Assembly (NCBI GenBank): GCA_937880805.1
Contig: CALGRR010000021.1
Span: forward strand, 1-24,683
Direction: 5' to 3'
From: an uncultured Clostridia bacterium
Lineage (GTDB): Bacteria > Bacillota > Clostridia > Oscillospirales > Acutalibacteraceae
Length of the DNA: 24,683 bases
Part shown: one piece after another, positions 1 to 9,461 of the stretch
How the letters are laid out: the number at the start of each line of letters is the position of its first letter
How positions within the stretch are numbered: the stretch's first letter is position 1
Translations under genes and position numbers: made by a program
Notes under the pieces: generated by a model
The model's database searches: none
The model's input: the letters and a program-made list of their open reading frames with translations, nothing else
What the model was told of the DNA's origin: nothing

Positions 1-1033
1 AATCAAAATCAATAATTTCTTTTATTGCTTCATTTTTATAAAAAGCATAATTCTGTTGATTTGTTGATTGATTTAAATATTCTTGTATATAGTTATACCA
101 GTTTATTAAAGCTTGCAGTTTTAAAAAGAGTTCCATATTTCCCTCCTCATTTAATGAAAGTAATTTTGCAACCGCCCACGCTCCGTTCTCAACCACAAGC
201 ATCTTTCCGTTGTCCGCCTCTGAAACATCGGGCAAGCCTGAGCCTCCACCGCTTTCAATAGGTTTCCCGTCAAAGAGAAGCTTGCCTTCCGTAGTAGAAA
301 ACTTATCGATAACAGCTTTGTTTTCGTGCGTGTGCTTTGCTTCTTGCAGTTCAAGAATTTGCTTGTCTGCTCTTGCTGCATACTCATTAAGATTTTTGTC
401 GCGAAGTAAAAAAGCTTGATTAAATTCCGTGTAATGATTTGCAACGGTTTTCGCTGAAGCTTTGCTGTCAAGTGCTTCACGCAAACCACCTATCATTGCA
501 ATGCTGTGCAAGCCGTCAATGCAATGCTGCCCCCAGAACTTGGACCACTGAACCAACACAATCTTATCCTTTTCGGAATCAAGAACAGCAAAATAGTCTG
601 CTTCACACATTTCTTTGTCTTTAATATCGCTTTTTGTTGAAATCAAAGGTTGATACTGTTCCGTCTCTCCCACAAAAATATCCTCTGTTGCAGTAGCACC
701 GAAGCTTTTTTCAATGATAAGCTCAAACATCGGTGAATATATGCAAGCTGTGCCTTTTCTGATTTGCAGTTCGCATATTCTGACCCCTTCTGCCGAAACA
801 AGCCCAGACGGAAGAACGAATTCAACAACATTCCCGCTTTCGGGAATTACTGCATCAGAATAAGTGCCGTCCTCGTAATATACCCTTGCGGACATATTTT
901 TAACGTTATAAACCTTGCCTGATTCCGTCAGCGTGATTATGAGCTTTCGGGATTCGCTTTCGCCTTCCTTTGCGTGCACACTCTTCTGAATACCGTTTTT
1001 GGTAAGCTCAAGAGAAAATTTTAACTCAATCAA
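1..1033 (-). CDS. Tail fibre / receptor-binding protein with BppU-like N-terminus (partial, 3' end beyond window)
   Basis: I translated this frame by hand: 344 codons are open from a TTG at 1033-1031 to the left edge, with no stop. The start is TTG because the frame is closed by TGA at 1039-1037 and a GGAG lies at 1047-1044, ten bases upstream. The ATG at 1040 meets a stop after four codons. Residues 1 to about 105 read as a beta-rich domain (IELKFSLELTKNG, then NVVEFVLPSGL, then CELQIRKG and SPMFELIIEK), which resembles the N-terminal domain of BppU baseplate/fibre proteins. A helical, charged linker follows, with KHTHENKAVIDKFS, then the modular fibre phrase LPDVSEADNGKMLVVENGAW, common in phage fibres. 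It is the last tail gene after the ejection proteins, as expected for host recognition. The family name is inferred from pattern; the reading frame is certain. Confidence 0.82.
   Translation of the reverse strand, partial: MIELKFSLELTKNGIQKSVHAKEGESESRKLIITLTESGKVYNVKNMSARVYYEDGTYSDAVIPESGNVVEFVLPSGLVSAEGVRICELQIRKGTACIYSPMFELIIEKSFGATATEDIFVGETEQYQPLISTKSDIKDKEMCEADYFAVLDSEKDKIVLVQWSKFWGQHCIDGLHSIAMIGGLREALDSKASAKTVANHYTEFNQAFLLRDKNLNEYAARADKQILELQEAKHTHENKAVIDKFSTTEGKLLFDGKPIESGGGSGLPDVSEADNGKMLVVENGAWAVAKLLSLNEEGNMELFLKLQALINWYNYIQEYLNQSTNQQNYAFYKNEAIKEIIDFD
134..148 (-). promoter_or_regulatory. Internal ribosome-binding site and in-frame ATG within the fibre gene
   Basis: On the minus strand the bases GAGGAGGG (148-141) are followed after four bases by ATG (136-134), in the same frame as the fibre. 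It could start a separate C-terminal product beginning MELFLKLQALINWYNYIQEY. It may also be a chance effect of the codons for Asn-Glu-Glu-Gly. Confidence 0.35.
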
Positions 1034-1056
1034 ATTTCATCAGCTCCTTTTTCTTT

Positions 1057-1080
1057 AAGAGGGAACCGAAGCTCCCTCTT
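1057..1080 (-). other. Stable stem-loop capped by a C(UUCG)G tetraloop between the ejection-protein and fibre genes
   Basis: Read on the minus strand, a 10-bp stem (AAGAGGGAGC with GUUCCCUCUU, one G-U pair) closes on a UUCG loop. It lies between the stop of the giant gene (1086) and the GGAG of the fibre gene (1047). On the minus strand it is followed by AAAG and A-rich sequence, not a U-tract, so it is not a normal terminator for this operon. On the plus strand CGTTTTT follows, so it could stop convergent transcription. It may stabilise or punctuate the mRNA. Confidence 0.6.
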
Positions 1081-1085
1081 CGTTT

Positions 1086-4000
1086 TTAATCTTTATACCA
1101 TTCCTTGATTGTTTTCTTTGCTTTACCTTCGCTTAATCCTGCATCGGTCAAAACATCAATCAGACTGTCATAAAGCTCGTTATATTCTGCTGTTCCTTTT
1201 TCAAGTCCGAGAAGCTTTTCTTTATAATTGTTTGTTAACCACGATTTGAGATTGCCCTCAGTAACGCCGTTATCCGTATATCGTTCAACAACACCGCTGC
1301 TTACAGTGCCGTTATCAATAGCACTTCTCAAAGCATCATATTTTTCGCCCCCGGTTCGGATTTTCTCCATATCCCAGAATATATCGTTTTCTCTTTTTTC
1401 TTCCGCTTCCCTCCTCTCTTTTCTTGTTCCTTCTTTGATTTCCTCGTTATACACATATTCTTTCAGCAAGCTTTCTGCCTTAGTTTCGCTTATGAATTTA
1501 TCCTTGCAAGCATTAACAATCTGCGTTTTCATTTTGCTGCGTGCATCTTCTTCTCCGCTCTGTTCAACAAAAAGCTTATATATTCTTTCTGTTGCCGCAT
1601 CATCATTTGCAATAATCGCATTTCTCAAGTCATAAGAGTCATATGTGTCCTCTGAATCAAAAGAATAATCCGCTGCCCTCGTTTCAAGCTCAAGCTTATT
1701 CTTTTCTATCGCTTTAATAACAATGCTTTCCTTATTGCCTTCGTCAACAAGCTCACTTATAATCTGCTCATATTCCTCATAATTGCGGTTATATCTCGCC
1801 TTTGCCGCCTGCTCGGTTCTCTTGTCTTCCAAAAGCTCATTAACTCTGTTTGTTTCAAAAGTATTCAGAGCCTTATTGATAACATTGTCAGAAAAGCCCG
1901 CCGCTTTAAGCTCGTTGATTTTGTTTGCCGCATCGGTAAGCTTGCCTTCAGCAGTTAATGTGTAAGCAGCTCCAAGAGTGCCGTTTTTCTCTGCAAGCAC
2001 CTTTGCAATGCCGCTTTCAATCGTGCTCTTTTCCTTGCCATCCGCAATGAGATTGTTATATACCTTGTCATAGTGGCGGGTATCCTTGTCAATTATAGAG
2101 CTGTAAAGCTGTTCATAATCTGAGGATGATTCTATGAGAGGAAGCCACGCAAAGTTTTCTTTCATAATGTTTCCAACACCTTTTGCTGTTGTAGGTTGCT
2201 TCCCGATTGTGGCCGCTTTGTATCCCGTTATGGCAAGGTTAATAAAACCTTTAACATCTCTTGCAATGTTCATAAAAGGAATACCCGTTGTCTGGCTTAA
2301 AGCCTTGAATATTGAAAAAATCTTTTCATCAATGCCTTTATTGTCGTTCATAAGAACCTCAATAGTTTCTGCAACTGTTCCGAAAACTGCCGCATCGGTT
2401 CTTTCTAAATCGTAACCTTGTAAAGCACTGACTATATCTTTAATCATCGGCAACATTCCTATCGGATCTAATATTGAATTGGTTATAATATTTGCAACCC
2501 ATTTTTCAAGAAAGCTTTCATCCTCGTCATCATCCCTCATTGATTGAACAATACCCTTTGCAACAGCACAATAAACAGTTGATAAAATGCATCCGCCAAA
2601 AGCCCGTGCCGCCATTTTATTAGCGTTCTTTCTTTCGTCTGTTCCTTTTTTTGTCTTTTTAACTTCCTGAATTGCCTGATAATACATATTGAGGCTTGTT
2701 ATCGGTTCGCTCATAAACTGCATCATCATCATTGCCAAGCCCTCTTTTTTCCTCATCCAAGGGCATTTTGTAAAAACGCTGTCATAAACCTGCGTTTCGG
2801 CAATCGTCTTTTGAAAAAGCTCTGCAGCAGCTTCACACAGTGCATCGCCCGAAAGCTCGCTGTTTTCCGCCTTTGTCTGCTTCTTGCAAGCTTTCCATAT
2901 TGCACCCCAGGTTTTTTCATCGGCTTTGCTTGCTGCCCAACCCATAAAGCTGTCCAATCTTTCCATACCGTTATCTTTCAGATAATTCAATTTGTCGGTT
3001 ATGTTCCAGTCTTTATATTGAGCTTTATCAACCTTGTATTCGCCGATATAATCCGTTGCGGTTCGTCCCATATTAACGTCAAAATAACCTATTTCTTTTA
3101 CAAGAGCACATCCGTTAAACCTTCTCATTTCTTCAATTTCTTTTTTGTTCGCCCATGTCATACTTGACAAAGGTCCAAACCAAGTCGAAACTCCGAAATA
3201 TTTCGGGTCAACATATAGCATTGCTCTGTATAAAGCCGTCGGCTGCTGAATAACAACAGATAAATTTCCCATAACAGCAGATTTTTTAACTTTTGACATA
3301 AGCCTTGCTTGACCGGGAATTATATTGTCTGTTCTGCTTCCGCTGTCAACCGCAACCAAAAAGTTTTTAATCTCATCAACGGCATTTTTTCCGCCAACTC
3401 TTCTGAGCTCGTTCTGAACAGAAATATCTCTGTAAATAAGGCTTTCAATTCCTTCGCCCACGGGTATTTTATCTGTGAAATTAAAAACTTTGTTAAAGTC
3501 AGCAATCGGAATAACATATCCGCAATAAAGTGAGCTTTCATAAATATGGTGATTAACAGTTTCTGTAAAATCAGAAATAATAACTGCGTTTTCTGCACCT
3601 TTGACTGTATTTTTTGCGGCACTTTGATATTGAATTTTAGATTCAGTTTCTTGCTTACCGAGATTTGCGGGAAGAAAAGCTTTATCAGTCATTATCGGGT
3701 AATAATATTTTTCTTTGTATTTCTTAATGCCGTAAAGCCTCATTGAAACATCGTTTCTCTTTTCGCCGATAACTTTGGTGATATATTCAACCATTGTGTC
3801 AGCATATTCTTTCTGTGAAGGTGAGAGAATTCTTTCAACCTTTCCAATGTCAGTTTCATCAAGATAAACAGTTTGAATTTCAGGCAACTGCAAATCTTTT
3901 TTGCCTTTATCCTTTTCACTTTTTCTAATCGCTTTTGCCGCTTGCTTCATATCCTTTGTGGTATAAATTTTTATACCGCCGCCAAGCAAATGTGCTCTTC

Positions 4001-7000
4001 CCTGCTCTCTTTTGGAAGTTGCATATATAGCCATAATTTGTTCAATCGTCAGATTAACCTTGCCGCTTCTGAATTCCAACGATTTCGTTTCATGCTTCCA
4101 TTTCGGGTCGTATCCCGTGCTTTTCTTGATTTCCTGTTCTCTTATCCTTGCATCATATTGAATATTCGCTGCAATGTTTTCTCCCTCACGAAGATTTTCA
4201 AAAAACTTAACAAGCGTTTCGCTGCCGAATCTTTTAAAAAGATTATGCGGTTTAAGAAGACCCAAAACCGTACTTTCAAGAAACTCACTCTTTTTATCGG
4301 GCTTATCGCTGAGTTCGTCAATAATTGCCATTGAATACGCATCCCTGCTCGCCTTAAGATTATCACTGAATAATTTCTGTTCGGTTTTCACCGTGTGCTT
4401 AACAACATTAAGAACATCAAGAAGCAGAGAAAGCTCTGCATTTGTCATTGAATCGATGCTTACCGCCTTCTTTATTGTGGAACCCTGTGCATCCTTAACA
4501 AATATTTTGTTGTTTGTTTCAAGATTCAGCTTCAATGCTGCAACTTTGTTTATAAGCTCGGTAATAACGCTTTCTTCGCCTTCTCTTTCTTTAAGGTCAA
4601 TTTTTGAAAGCTCAACAATCAGCGAATCAATTTTATTTGCATCAACCGCCATTCCCTTGTGGGGAAGTCCGTCAATAACAGCTCCCACAAGCGGTCTTAA
4701 CCTTTCAGGCACGCTGTCATTATCATTGCCCTTTTCATATCTGCGGGCAAGATAATTAAATGTTCGTTCAATTTTGTTTCGGGTAACACGTCTTCGCTCG
4801 GTATCTTCACGCTTTGCTCTGTAATCTTCAAGCTTTTGGTCATATTCCTTCCGGCTTTCTTCTTTAACTTCTTTCTTCTGCTCCGCCTTTGCTTTTTTAA
4901 GCTCATTTTCATAATCTCTGAGAATGTCTTTTGTTTTTGCATCGTTCGTTGCAAGCTGTAAAACCGAATTAAAGCCTTCCACAATTTCATCTGTTAACAA
5001 AACCGATTGTTCTTCAATGTTCATTAAATCGGCATTGCTTGTCATTTTCGGTGAGATGGCATCAAAGAAATACAACAGTTGTCCCGGCATATCAAGCTCG
5101 TTAATATCCTTTGAAAAATATTCGGGAGCAAGCTCCGAAAGCTCCTGCCAAACCTCGTCAAGGCTCCTCGCCTCGGTGTTCTTTGTGCTTATGCGGTTCA
5201 CCTTGCCGAAAAGCAGATTGCGGAAGTCTTTAAAACTGCCGAATTGATTATTAATTTCTTTAAGCACATTTTCAGTTATAAATATTGGTGTGTTTTTAAG
5301 GAATTCCCTTACTTCGGAATATTGCTCCCAAAGTGTACTGTCCTTGCTTTCGCTTTTTTCGAGAATTGCCCTTGCAGTTTCTGCCGCCAACGCTTTAAAA
5401 TTATTGAGTTCGCTGTCACTTAACTTATCGCCGCCGCTTAACTTGCCTCTCACAGCACGGTAATCATAAATTACCTCAAGTCTTTCCGTAAGCTCCTCAA
5501 CCGTCATTGTACTTGAATTGTCTTTAATCAGCTTTTTTGCAACGGTTTCAATATCCTTTCTTCTCAGATGAATTCCTTTTCTTGCAGAATTCGTCTGTAT
5601 TTCAAGCATATTGTTGAGCAAACTCCACGCCTTGTTTTCTCTCACAACATCGCTGTAAAAGCCAAACACCGCTTCAAGCGGCATATCTTTCTTTGTGGAA
5701 TATACTAAACTTGGCGAAATTTTAGGATCATTTGGTCTTTCAATTTCAAGTGTTTCAGCTACATCTTTAGAAACAACTGTTGAAATTAAATCTACATTCT
5801 TGACATAATCGAGCAAATCGGATATACTAATAAAAGAAGGTGTACGGGAGACAGATTCATTCTGAAACTCCGGGGCAGGAATGCCAACATCTTCTTTTTT
5901 TATGCCTCTTTTCGTTATTGCATATAAGATGTCATATTCTTGCAGTTTCCATCTTCTGTTATCAACGAGCATTCTGACGAAATACAAGTTTTCTTCATCT
6001 TGAGCTACTCCCAATAAAATCGTTGCCTTATCTGCGTGACTACTTTCCGTCATTTCGTTTATTGCAACTGCATTTTCCAAAATATCTCCGATGCTCATAC
6101 ATATATCAGCATATGACGGCGTAATTCTGTGTCCGCTGTGTCTGAAGCTATCCATGCTAATTAAAATATCTTTTCCAATATCATTACAATGTAGCCAAGT
6201 TTGAGTATCAGAATTTCGAGCGTTGTTTTTTTGTCTTGCCTTTTTTATCGCTTCCTTACAAAACAAAGTATGGTTTTGCTGATATGTTTCTAAATCTTTA
6301 GCATTCAAATGTCCCAATGATGTAATCTTCATATCTTGCTTTTTAACAAGCTCCTCATAAGAAAATTCATTTTTCTTTGTGCTCTTATCCACCGCCTCTG
6401 CGGTGTTATTTTTTTGTCCTTCCGTCTGTTCAGCTCGGTTTTTCTTCGCTTGTTCGAGACCTTCCGTCATAAGCTCCCTGATATGTGCAAGCTTATCTTT
6501 TTCGTCAATAAGTGCTTTAACCTCTTCCGCTTTTCCCGAAAGAGAAAGTGCTTTGAGCCCTTTTTCAATGCAGCTCAATGTTCGGTCAAGAACAGTGCGG
6601 ATTTTTTGTGTGAGAGTCATATTTTCTTTTGCAAGCTTCTGAACCGTCTTTCTGTCGCTGAAAACATCAAACATACTGTCTGCAACAAGCTCAGCTATCT
6701 GTGCCTCTCTTGTTGTGTATCGGTTCTTGTCATAAGCTTCAAGCAGAGAATCAATATTATTCCCCTTGTCCGTAAGAGCCTGCAAAACAAAAGTTTTAAG
6801 CTCCTCAGCCTTTTCGGATGCATACTGCTCCACGTAGTGATATGCTTCGTGTCCCGCAGTTCTTGTAAGCAGTCCGTATTCGGCATTTCGTGAAAGCACT
6901 ATTCGGTTTGTGCCCTGGAAGAAAGCACCGTTTGTGTTTTTCCAATCATCAACAATAATGAATTCAAGTCCCGATTGCTTGCCGATTTCAGAAATAATGT

Positions 7001-9452
7001 CAAATTGCATCTGTTCTGTTTCGCTCTTTTTTGAAGTGGTAAGGTCGGTAAGACCCGCCGTTTCGGGTCTTTCTGCTGCTCCGAGGTCAGCAAACTTCGC
7101 TTGGGATTCTTCACTCAAAACTTCGCTCCATTCGGGTGCAAAGCTTTCTCTTATTTTCTCCGCCGTCATTCCCGTTGAGCCGAGGCGGTAAAAATAATTT
7201 GCAGCAGCCTTATATTCTGCAACCGTTTCGCCGTTATATTCCGAAACAAAAAGATTTGCTTTTTCTGCCGTCATTCCTTCCGTTGCATCATAAAGCTTCT
7301 TTGTGTTTTCATCCTTGAATACAAGCTCCGAAACCTTGATTTCCTTGCCGTCCTCGGTTTTAACCGTATTAACGCCCTCTGAATTTTTGAAAATGCCGCT
7401 GCCGTCAAGCTTGCTTTGTGTTCCGTCTGCGGTCTGAATTTCGGGGCGAAGCTTCTCCGCTTCGGCTCTTCTCTTAACATCTTCTTTCAATGTTTCCTCA
7501 AAAGCCTCCTGCATTCCCTCTCTGCCGCCGCTTTTTTCAAGCTGTTTCTTTGCCGCCTTGTATTCTTCATAAAGGCTGTCCTTTGCCTTCTGATGCTGCA
7601 TATCGTTATAAAGCTGACGAACCTTGTTGTCAGATTTCTTTTTTTCTGCAGTCAACTGCAAAAGCTTTTCATCAAAAGCCTTTTCCAAATCAGCCTTGCT
7701 GTCAACTCCCGCAAAAGTGCCCTCGGCAACCTTACCCTGCCTGCTGTTCTCATACTGAAGCAGTCCGAGTTTATAATCGCTGATTTCCTTGCCCTTGCCC
7801 TGAGCTTTAACAATGCTCTCTGCAAGCTTGTGAGCCTTGCTCTTTTCGGGGGCAGCTTGTCCTTCTTTGATAATTGCTCCCGTCTGCTCCGCCGCCTTCG
7901 CAAGCGTTCCCGTATTCGCAAGGTTATTGTGTTGCTTTACTTGATTTTGTATGCTTGCAGGTCCGCCCATTGTTAAGCCCTGGAAAGCACCGCTTAATGC
8001 AGCTTCGCCAATTTGTTTTAATGAATCTTTTTTTGCAAGGTTTTCCGCTTCTTCTCTGGTGTAATATGTTCCGTCAGATTTCTGTTGCTGCATATACGTG
8101 CGAATATTATGCTCAAAAATGCTTTTGTCACCGAGAGCATATCTGTCATACACAATGTTAACAGCCTCTGTAACTGCTTCTTCCGATGCGTTTACACCTG
8201 AATTTTTAAGTAAGTCTTTTGCAATGTTTTTTAAACCGTGTTTGCCGGATTCTTGCAATCCTTTTAAATTTCCGAGCGACCACGCTTCAGAAAGTGTTTC
8301 AGCAAGAAAAGAAACAATACCTGCATTTAACGCTTGTTCTGTAGTACCACCTCTTCTTGTAACATCCTGAATTGTAGATGTCATTGCCTGCGAACCGATA
8401 AGAGAACCGCCAAGCATACTGTTTGCTGTTCTTGCAAGTGCTTTTACTGCCCAGTTGGTTGATTGAGTTGTTATTCCAAGACCCGGCATTAATTTTCCTG
8501 CAACAACAGAATCCAGGGTACTCATCCCTGCACCGTAAACAAAATCAAACGCATCCCACGACTTACCGTCTTTGTTTAAATCTATGTTCCAATCATAGTT
8601 TTCCTGAACTTCGCCTCTGATGTCCGATGTCATTTGAGATGCACCGTACCAACTTGAATTAGGGTCAATGGGTGTATCTGTCACTTTTGCTCTCGCAAGC
8701 TCAATAAGTCCTGTAGGAGAAGCTAAATTTGATACAACGGAAATTCCCGATGCAAATAGCGGATGTTCCTCCGCCATTTGCCTGAAATCTTCCGAATTCT
8801 TTTCCGCAATGTCTGCGTTTTTTTTTGCTTGATGGTAACGGACAAGCTTTACAATCTCATCATCAGAGTAACCCAATTCTTTAAGTTTCTTTTTTGCCTC
8901 TGTTGATTTTGATATATACGAAGATGAAGGCACTCTATATTGAGCATCATCCTCGTCAATTCCTCGTAACGCCTGAACAAGATATTCTGTTGTTGCAATA
9001 TCCTCTTCATTCTGTGCATTTACAATGCTGTCAAGAAGTTCAAAGTCTGTTTTACCGAGTTTGTTATATCTGATACCTGTCACATACTCTTGTGCTTCTG
9101 GAGTTGTAACCCCTTTACCATAATAATTATCTCTTATCCTTTGAGCCTCTTCCGAACGGCTATCAATGTTTCCTCTTGATTTTTGCGGTGTTGTATAGCC
9201 GTTTTGATAATATGTGTCTTTTATTCTTCGAGCTTCTAAAGAACGGCTGTCAATGTTAGTCTGCCGTCTTTGTGAAGCAGCATTTCTCTCAGCCGTTTTC
9301 CTTGCTTTTTCTTCAACCTGATTAATTTTTGCAAGTCTTCTTAAGCTCTCTTCCTCTGAAAAGCCACTGACACCTGAACTTTGTTTAACATAAGCTTTCG
9401 CTTCAGTTTCGTTAATTCTTTGCAACCTTCGCTTTCTTTCGCTTTCTGTCAT
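1086..9452 (-). CDS. Giant polyvalent internal virion/ejection protein with zincin-like metallopeptidase domain (2788 aa)
   Basis: This is a single uninterrupted ORF of 2788 residues, starting at ATG 9452 behind GAGGTG. Visible parts are: N-terminal duplicated segments (residues 8-45 and 66-123); a Gly/Ala-rich hydrophobic stretch (about 310-420); charged helices; and a zincin motif HEAYH (H868, E869, H872) with a downstream AELVAD (E921) as probable third zinc ligand. Next come an alpha/beta segment at about 1060-1180 of uncertain identity, and long coiled coil (about 1500-1600). A C-terminal region (about 1950-2480) with hydrophobic helices resembles LPD38-type polyvalent-protein regions. 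The C-terminus (about 2480-2788) is helical repeats. Phage polyvalent proteins of this build are known to be packaged and delivered with DNA. The place after nozzle and before fibre fits ejection. Domain boundaries are by eye; the C-terminal LPD38 assignment and the middle-region function are not secure. Confidence 0.85.
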   Translation of the reverse strand: MTESERKRRLQRINETEAKAYVKQSSGVSGFSEEESLRRLAKINQVEEKARKTAERNAASQRRQTNIDSRSLEARRIKDTYYQNGYTTPQKSRGNIDSRSEEAQRIRDNYYGKGVTTPEAQEYVTGIRYNKLGKTDFELLDSIVNAQNEEDIATTEYLVQALRGIDEDDAQYRVPSSSYISKSTEAKKKLKELGYSDDEIVKLVRYHQAKKNADIAEKNSEDFRQMAEEHPLFASGISVVSNLASPTGLIELARAKVTDTPIDPNSSWYGASQMTSDIRGEVQENYDWNIDLNKDGKSWDAFDFVYGAGMSTLDSVVAGKLMPGLGITTQSTNWAVKALARTANSMLGGSLIGSQAMTSTIQDVTRRGGTTEQALNAGIVSFLAETLSEAWSLGNLKGLQESGKHGLKNIAKDLLKNSGVNASEEAVTEAVNIVYDRYALGDKSIFEHNIRTYMQQQKSDGTYYTREEAENLAKKDSLKQIGEAALSGAFQGLTMGGPASIQNQVKQHNNLANTGTLAKAAEQTGAIIKEGQAAPEKSKAHKLAESIVKAQGKGKEISDYKLGLLQYENSRQGKVAEGTFAGVDSKADLEKAFDEKLLQLTAEKKKSDNKVRQLYNDMQHQKAKDSLYEEYKAAKKQLEKSGGREGMQEAFEETLKEDVKRRAEAEKLRPEIQTADGTQSKLDGSGIFKNSEGVNTVKTEDGKEIKVSELVFKDENTKKLYDATEGMTAEKANLFVSEYNGETVAEYKAAANYFYRLGSTGMTAEKIRESFAPEWSEVLSEESQAKFADLGAAERPETAGLTDLTTSKKSETEQMQFDIISEIGKQSGLEFIIVDDWKNTNGAFFQGTNRIVLSRNAEYGLLTRTAGHEAYHYVEQYASEKAEELKTFVLQALTDKGNNIDSLLEAYDKNRYTTREAQIAELVADSMFDVFSDRKTVQKLAKENMTLTQKIRTVLDRTLSCIEKGLKALSLSGKAEEVKALIDEKDKLAHIRELMTEGLEQAKKNRAEQTEGQKNNTAEAVDKSTKKNEFSYEELVKKQDMKITSLGHLNAKDLETYQQNHTLFCKEAIKKARQKNNARNSDTQTWLHCNDIGKDILISMDSFRHSGHRITPSYADICMSIGDILENAVAINEMTESSHADKATILLGVAQDEENLYFVRMLVDNRRWKLQEYDILYAITKRGIKKEDVGIPAPEFQNESVSRTPSFISISDLLDYVKNVDLISTVVSKDVAETLEIERPNDPKISPSLVYSTKKDMPLEAVFGFYSDVVRENKAWSLLNNMLEIQTNSARKGIHLRRKDIETVAKKLIKDNSSTMTVEELTERLEVIYDYRAVRGKLSGGDKLSDSELNNFKALAAETARAILEKSESKDSTLWEQYSEVREFLKNTPIFITENVLKEINNQFGSFKDFRNLLFGKVNRISTKNTEARSLDEVWQELSELAPEYFSKDINELDMPGQLLYFFDAISPKMTSNADLMNIEEQSVLLTDEIVEGFNSVLQLATNDAKTKDILRDYENELKKAKAEQKKEVKEESRKEYDQKLEDYRAKREDTERRRVTRNKIERTFNYLARRYEKGNDNDSVPERLRPLVGAVIDGLPHKGMAVDANKIDSLIVELSKIDLKEREGEESVITELINKVAALKLNLETNNKIFVKDAQGSTIKKAVSIDSMTNAELSLLLDVLNVVKHTVKTEQKLFSDNLKASRDAYSMAIIDELSDKPDKKSEFLESTVLGLLKPHNLFKRFGSETLVKFFENLREGENIAANIQYDARIREQEIKKSTGYDPKWKHETKSLEFRSGKVNLTIEQIMAIYATSKREQGRAHLLGGGIKIYTTKDMKQAAKAIRKSEKDKGKKDLQLPEIQTVYLDETDIGKVERILSPSQKEYADTMVEYITKVIGEKRNDVSMRLYGIKKYKEKYYYPIMTDKAFLPANLGKQETESKIQYQSAAKNTVKGAENAVIISDFTETVNHHIYESSLYCGYVIPIADFNKVFNFTDKIPVGEGIESLIYRDISVQNELRRVGGKNAVDEIKNFLVAVDSGSRTDNIIPGQARLMSKVKKSAVMGNLSVVIQQPTALYRAMLYVDPKYFGVSTWFGPLSSMTWANKKEIEEMRRFNGCALVKEIGYFDVNMGRTATDYIGEYKVDKAQYKDWNITDKLNYLKDNGMERLDSFMGWAASKADEKTWGAIWKACKKQTKAENSELSGDALCEAAAELFQKTIAETQVYDSVFTKCPWMRKKEGLAMMMMQFMSEPITSLNMYYQAIQEVKKTKKGTDERKNANKMAARAFGGCILSTVYCAVAKGIVQSMRDDDEDESFLEKWVANIITNSILDPIGMLPMIKDIVSALQGYDLERTDAAVFGTVAETIEVLMNDNKGIDEKIFSIFKALSQTTGIPFMNIARDVKGFINLAITGYKAATIGKQPTTAKGVGNIMKENFAWLPLIESSSDYEQLYSSIIDKDTRHYDKVYNNLIADGKEKSTIESGIAKVLAEKNGTLGAAYTLTAEGKLTDAANKINELKAAGFSDNVINKALNTFETNRVNELLEDKRTEQAAKARYNRNYEEYEQIISELVDEGNKESIVIKAIEKNKLELETRAADYSFDSEDTYDSYDLRNAIIANDDAATERIYKLFVEQSGEEDARSKMKTQIVNACKDKFISETKAESLLKEYVYNEEIKEGTRKERREAEEKRENDIFWDMEKIRTGGEKYDALRSAIDNGTVSSGVVERYTDNGVTEGNLKSWLTNNYKEKLLGLEKGTAEYNELYDSLIDVLTDAGLSEGKAKKTIKEWYKD
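9084..9257 (-). repeat. Tandem 29-residue duplication in the N-terminus of the giant protein
   Basis: Residues 66-94 and 95-123 both begin NIDSRS, continue with EA-RI-D-YY and end near TTP. The period is exactly 29 residues (87 bases). Nearby, RRLQRINE (residue 8) and RRLAKINQ (residue 38) form another pair 30 residues apart. These look like short binding or anchoring repeats; their role is unknown. Confidence 0.8.
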
Positions 9453-9461
9453 TTCGGCACC

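Noticed and set aside
1057..1087. Hairpin as intrinsic terminator of the late operon
   Set aside because: The T-run is on the plus strand only, while the operon reads on the minus strand.
6336..6893. Plus-strand ORF of 185 codons opposite the giant gene
   Set aside because: Hydrophobic, Cys/Phe/Leu-rich translation typical of antisense shadow; no RBS; the minus frame has a clear protein pattern.
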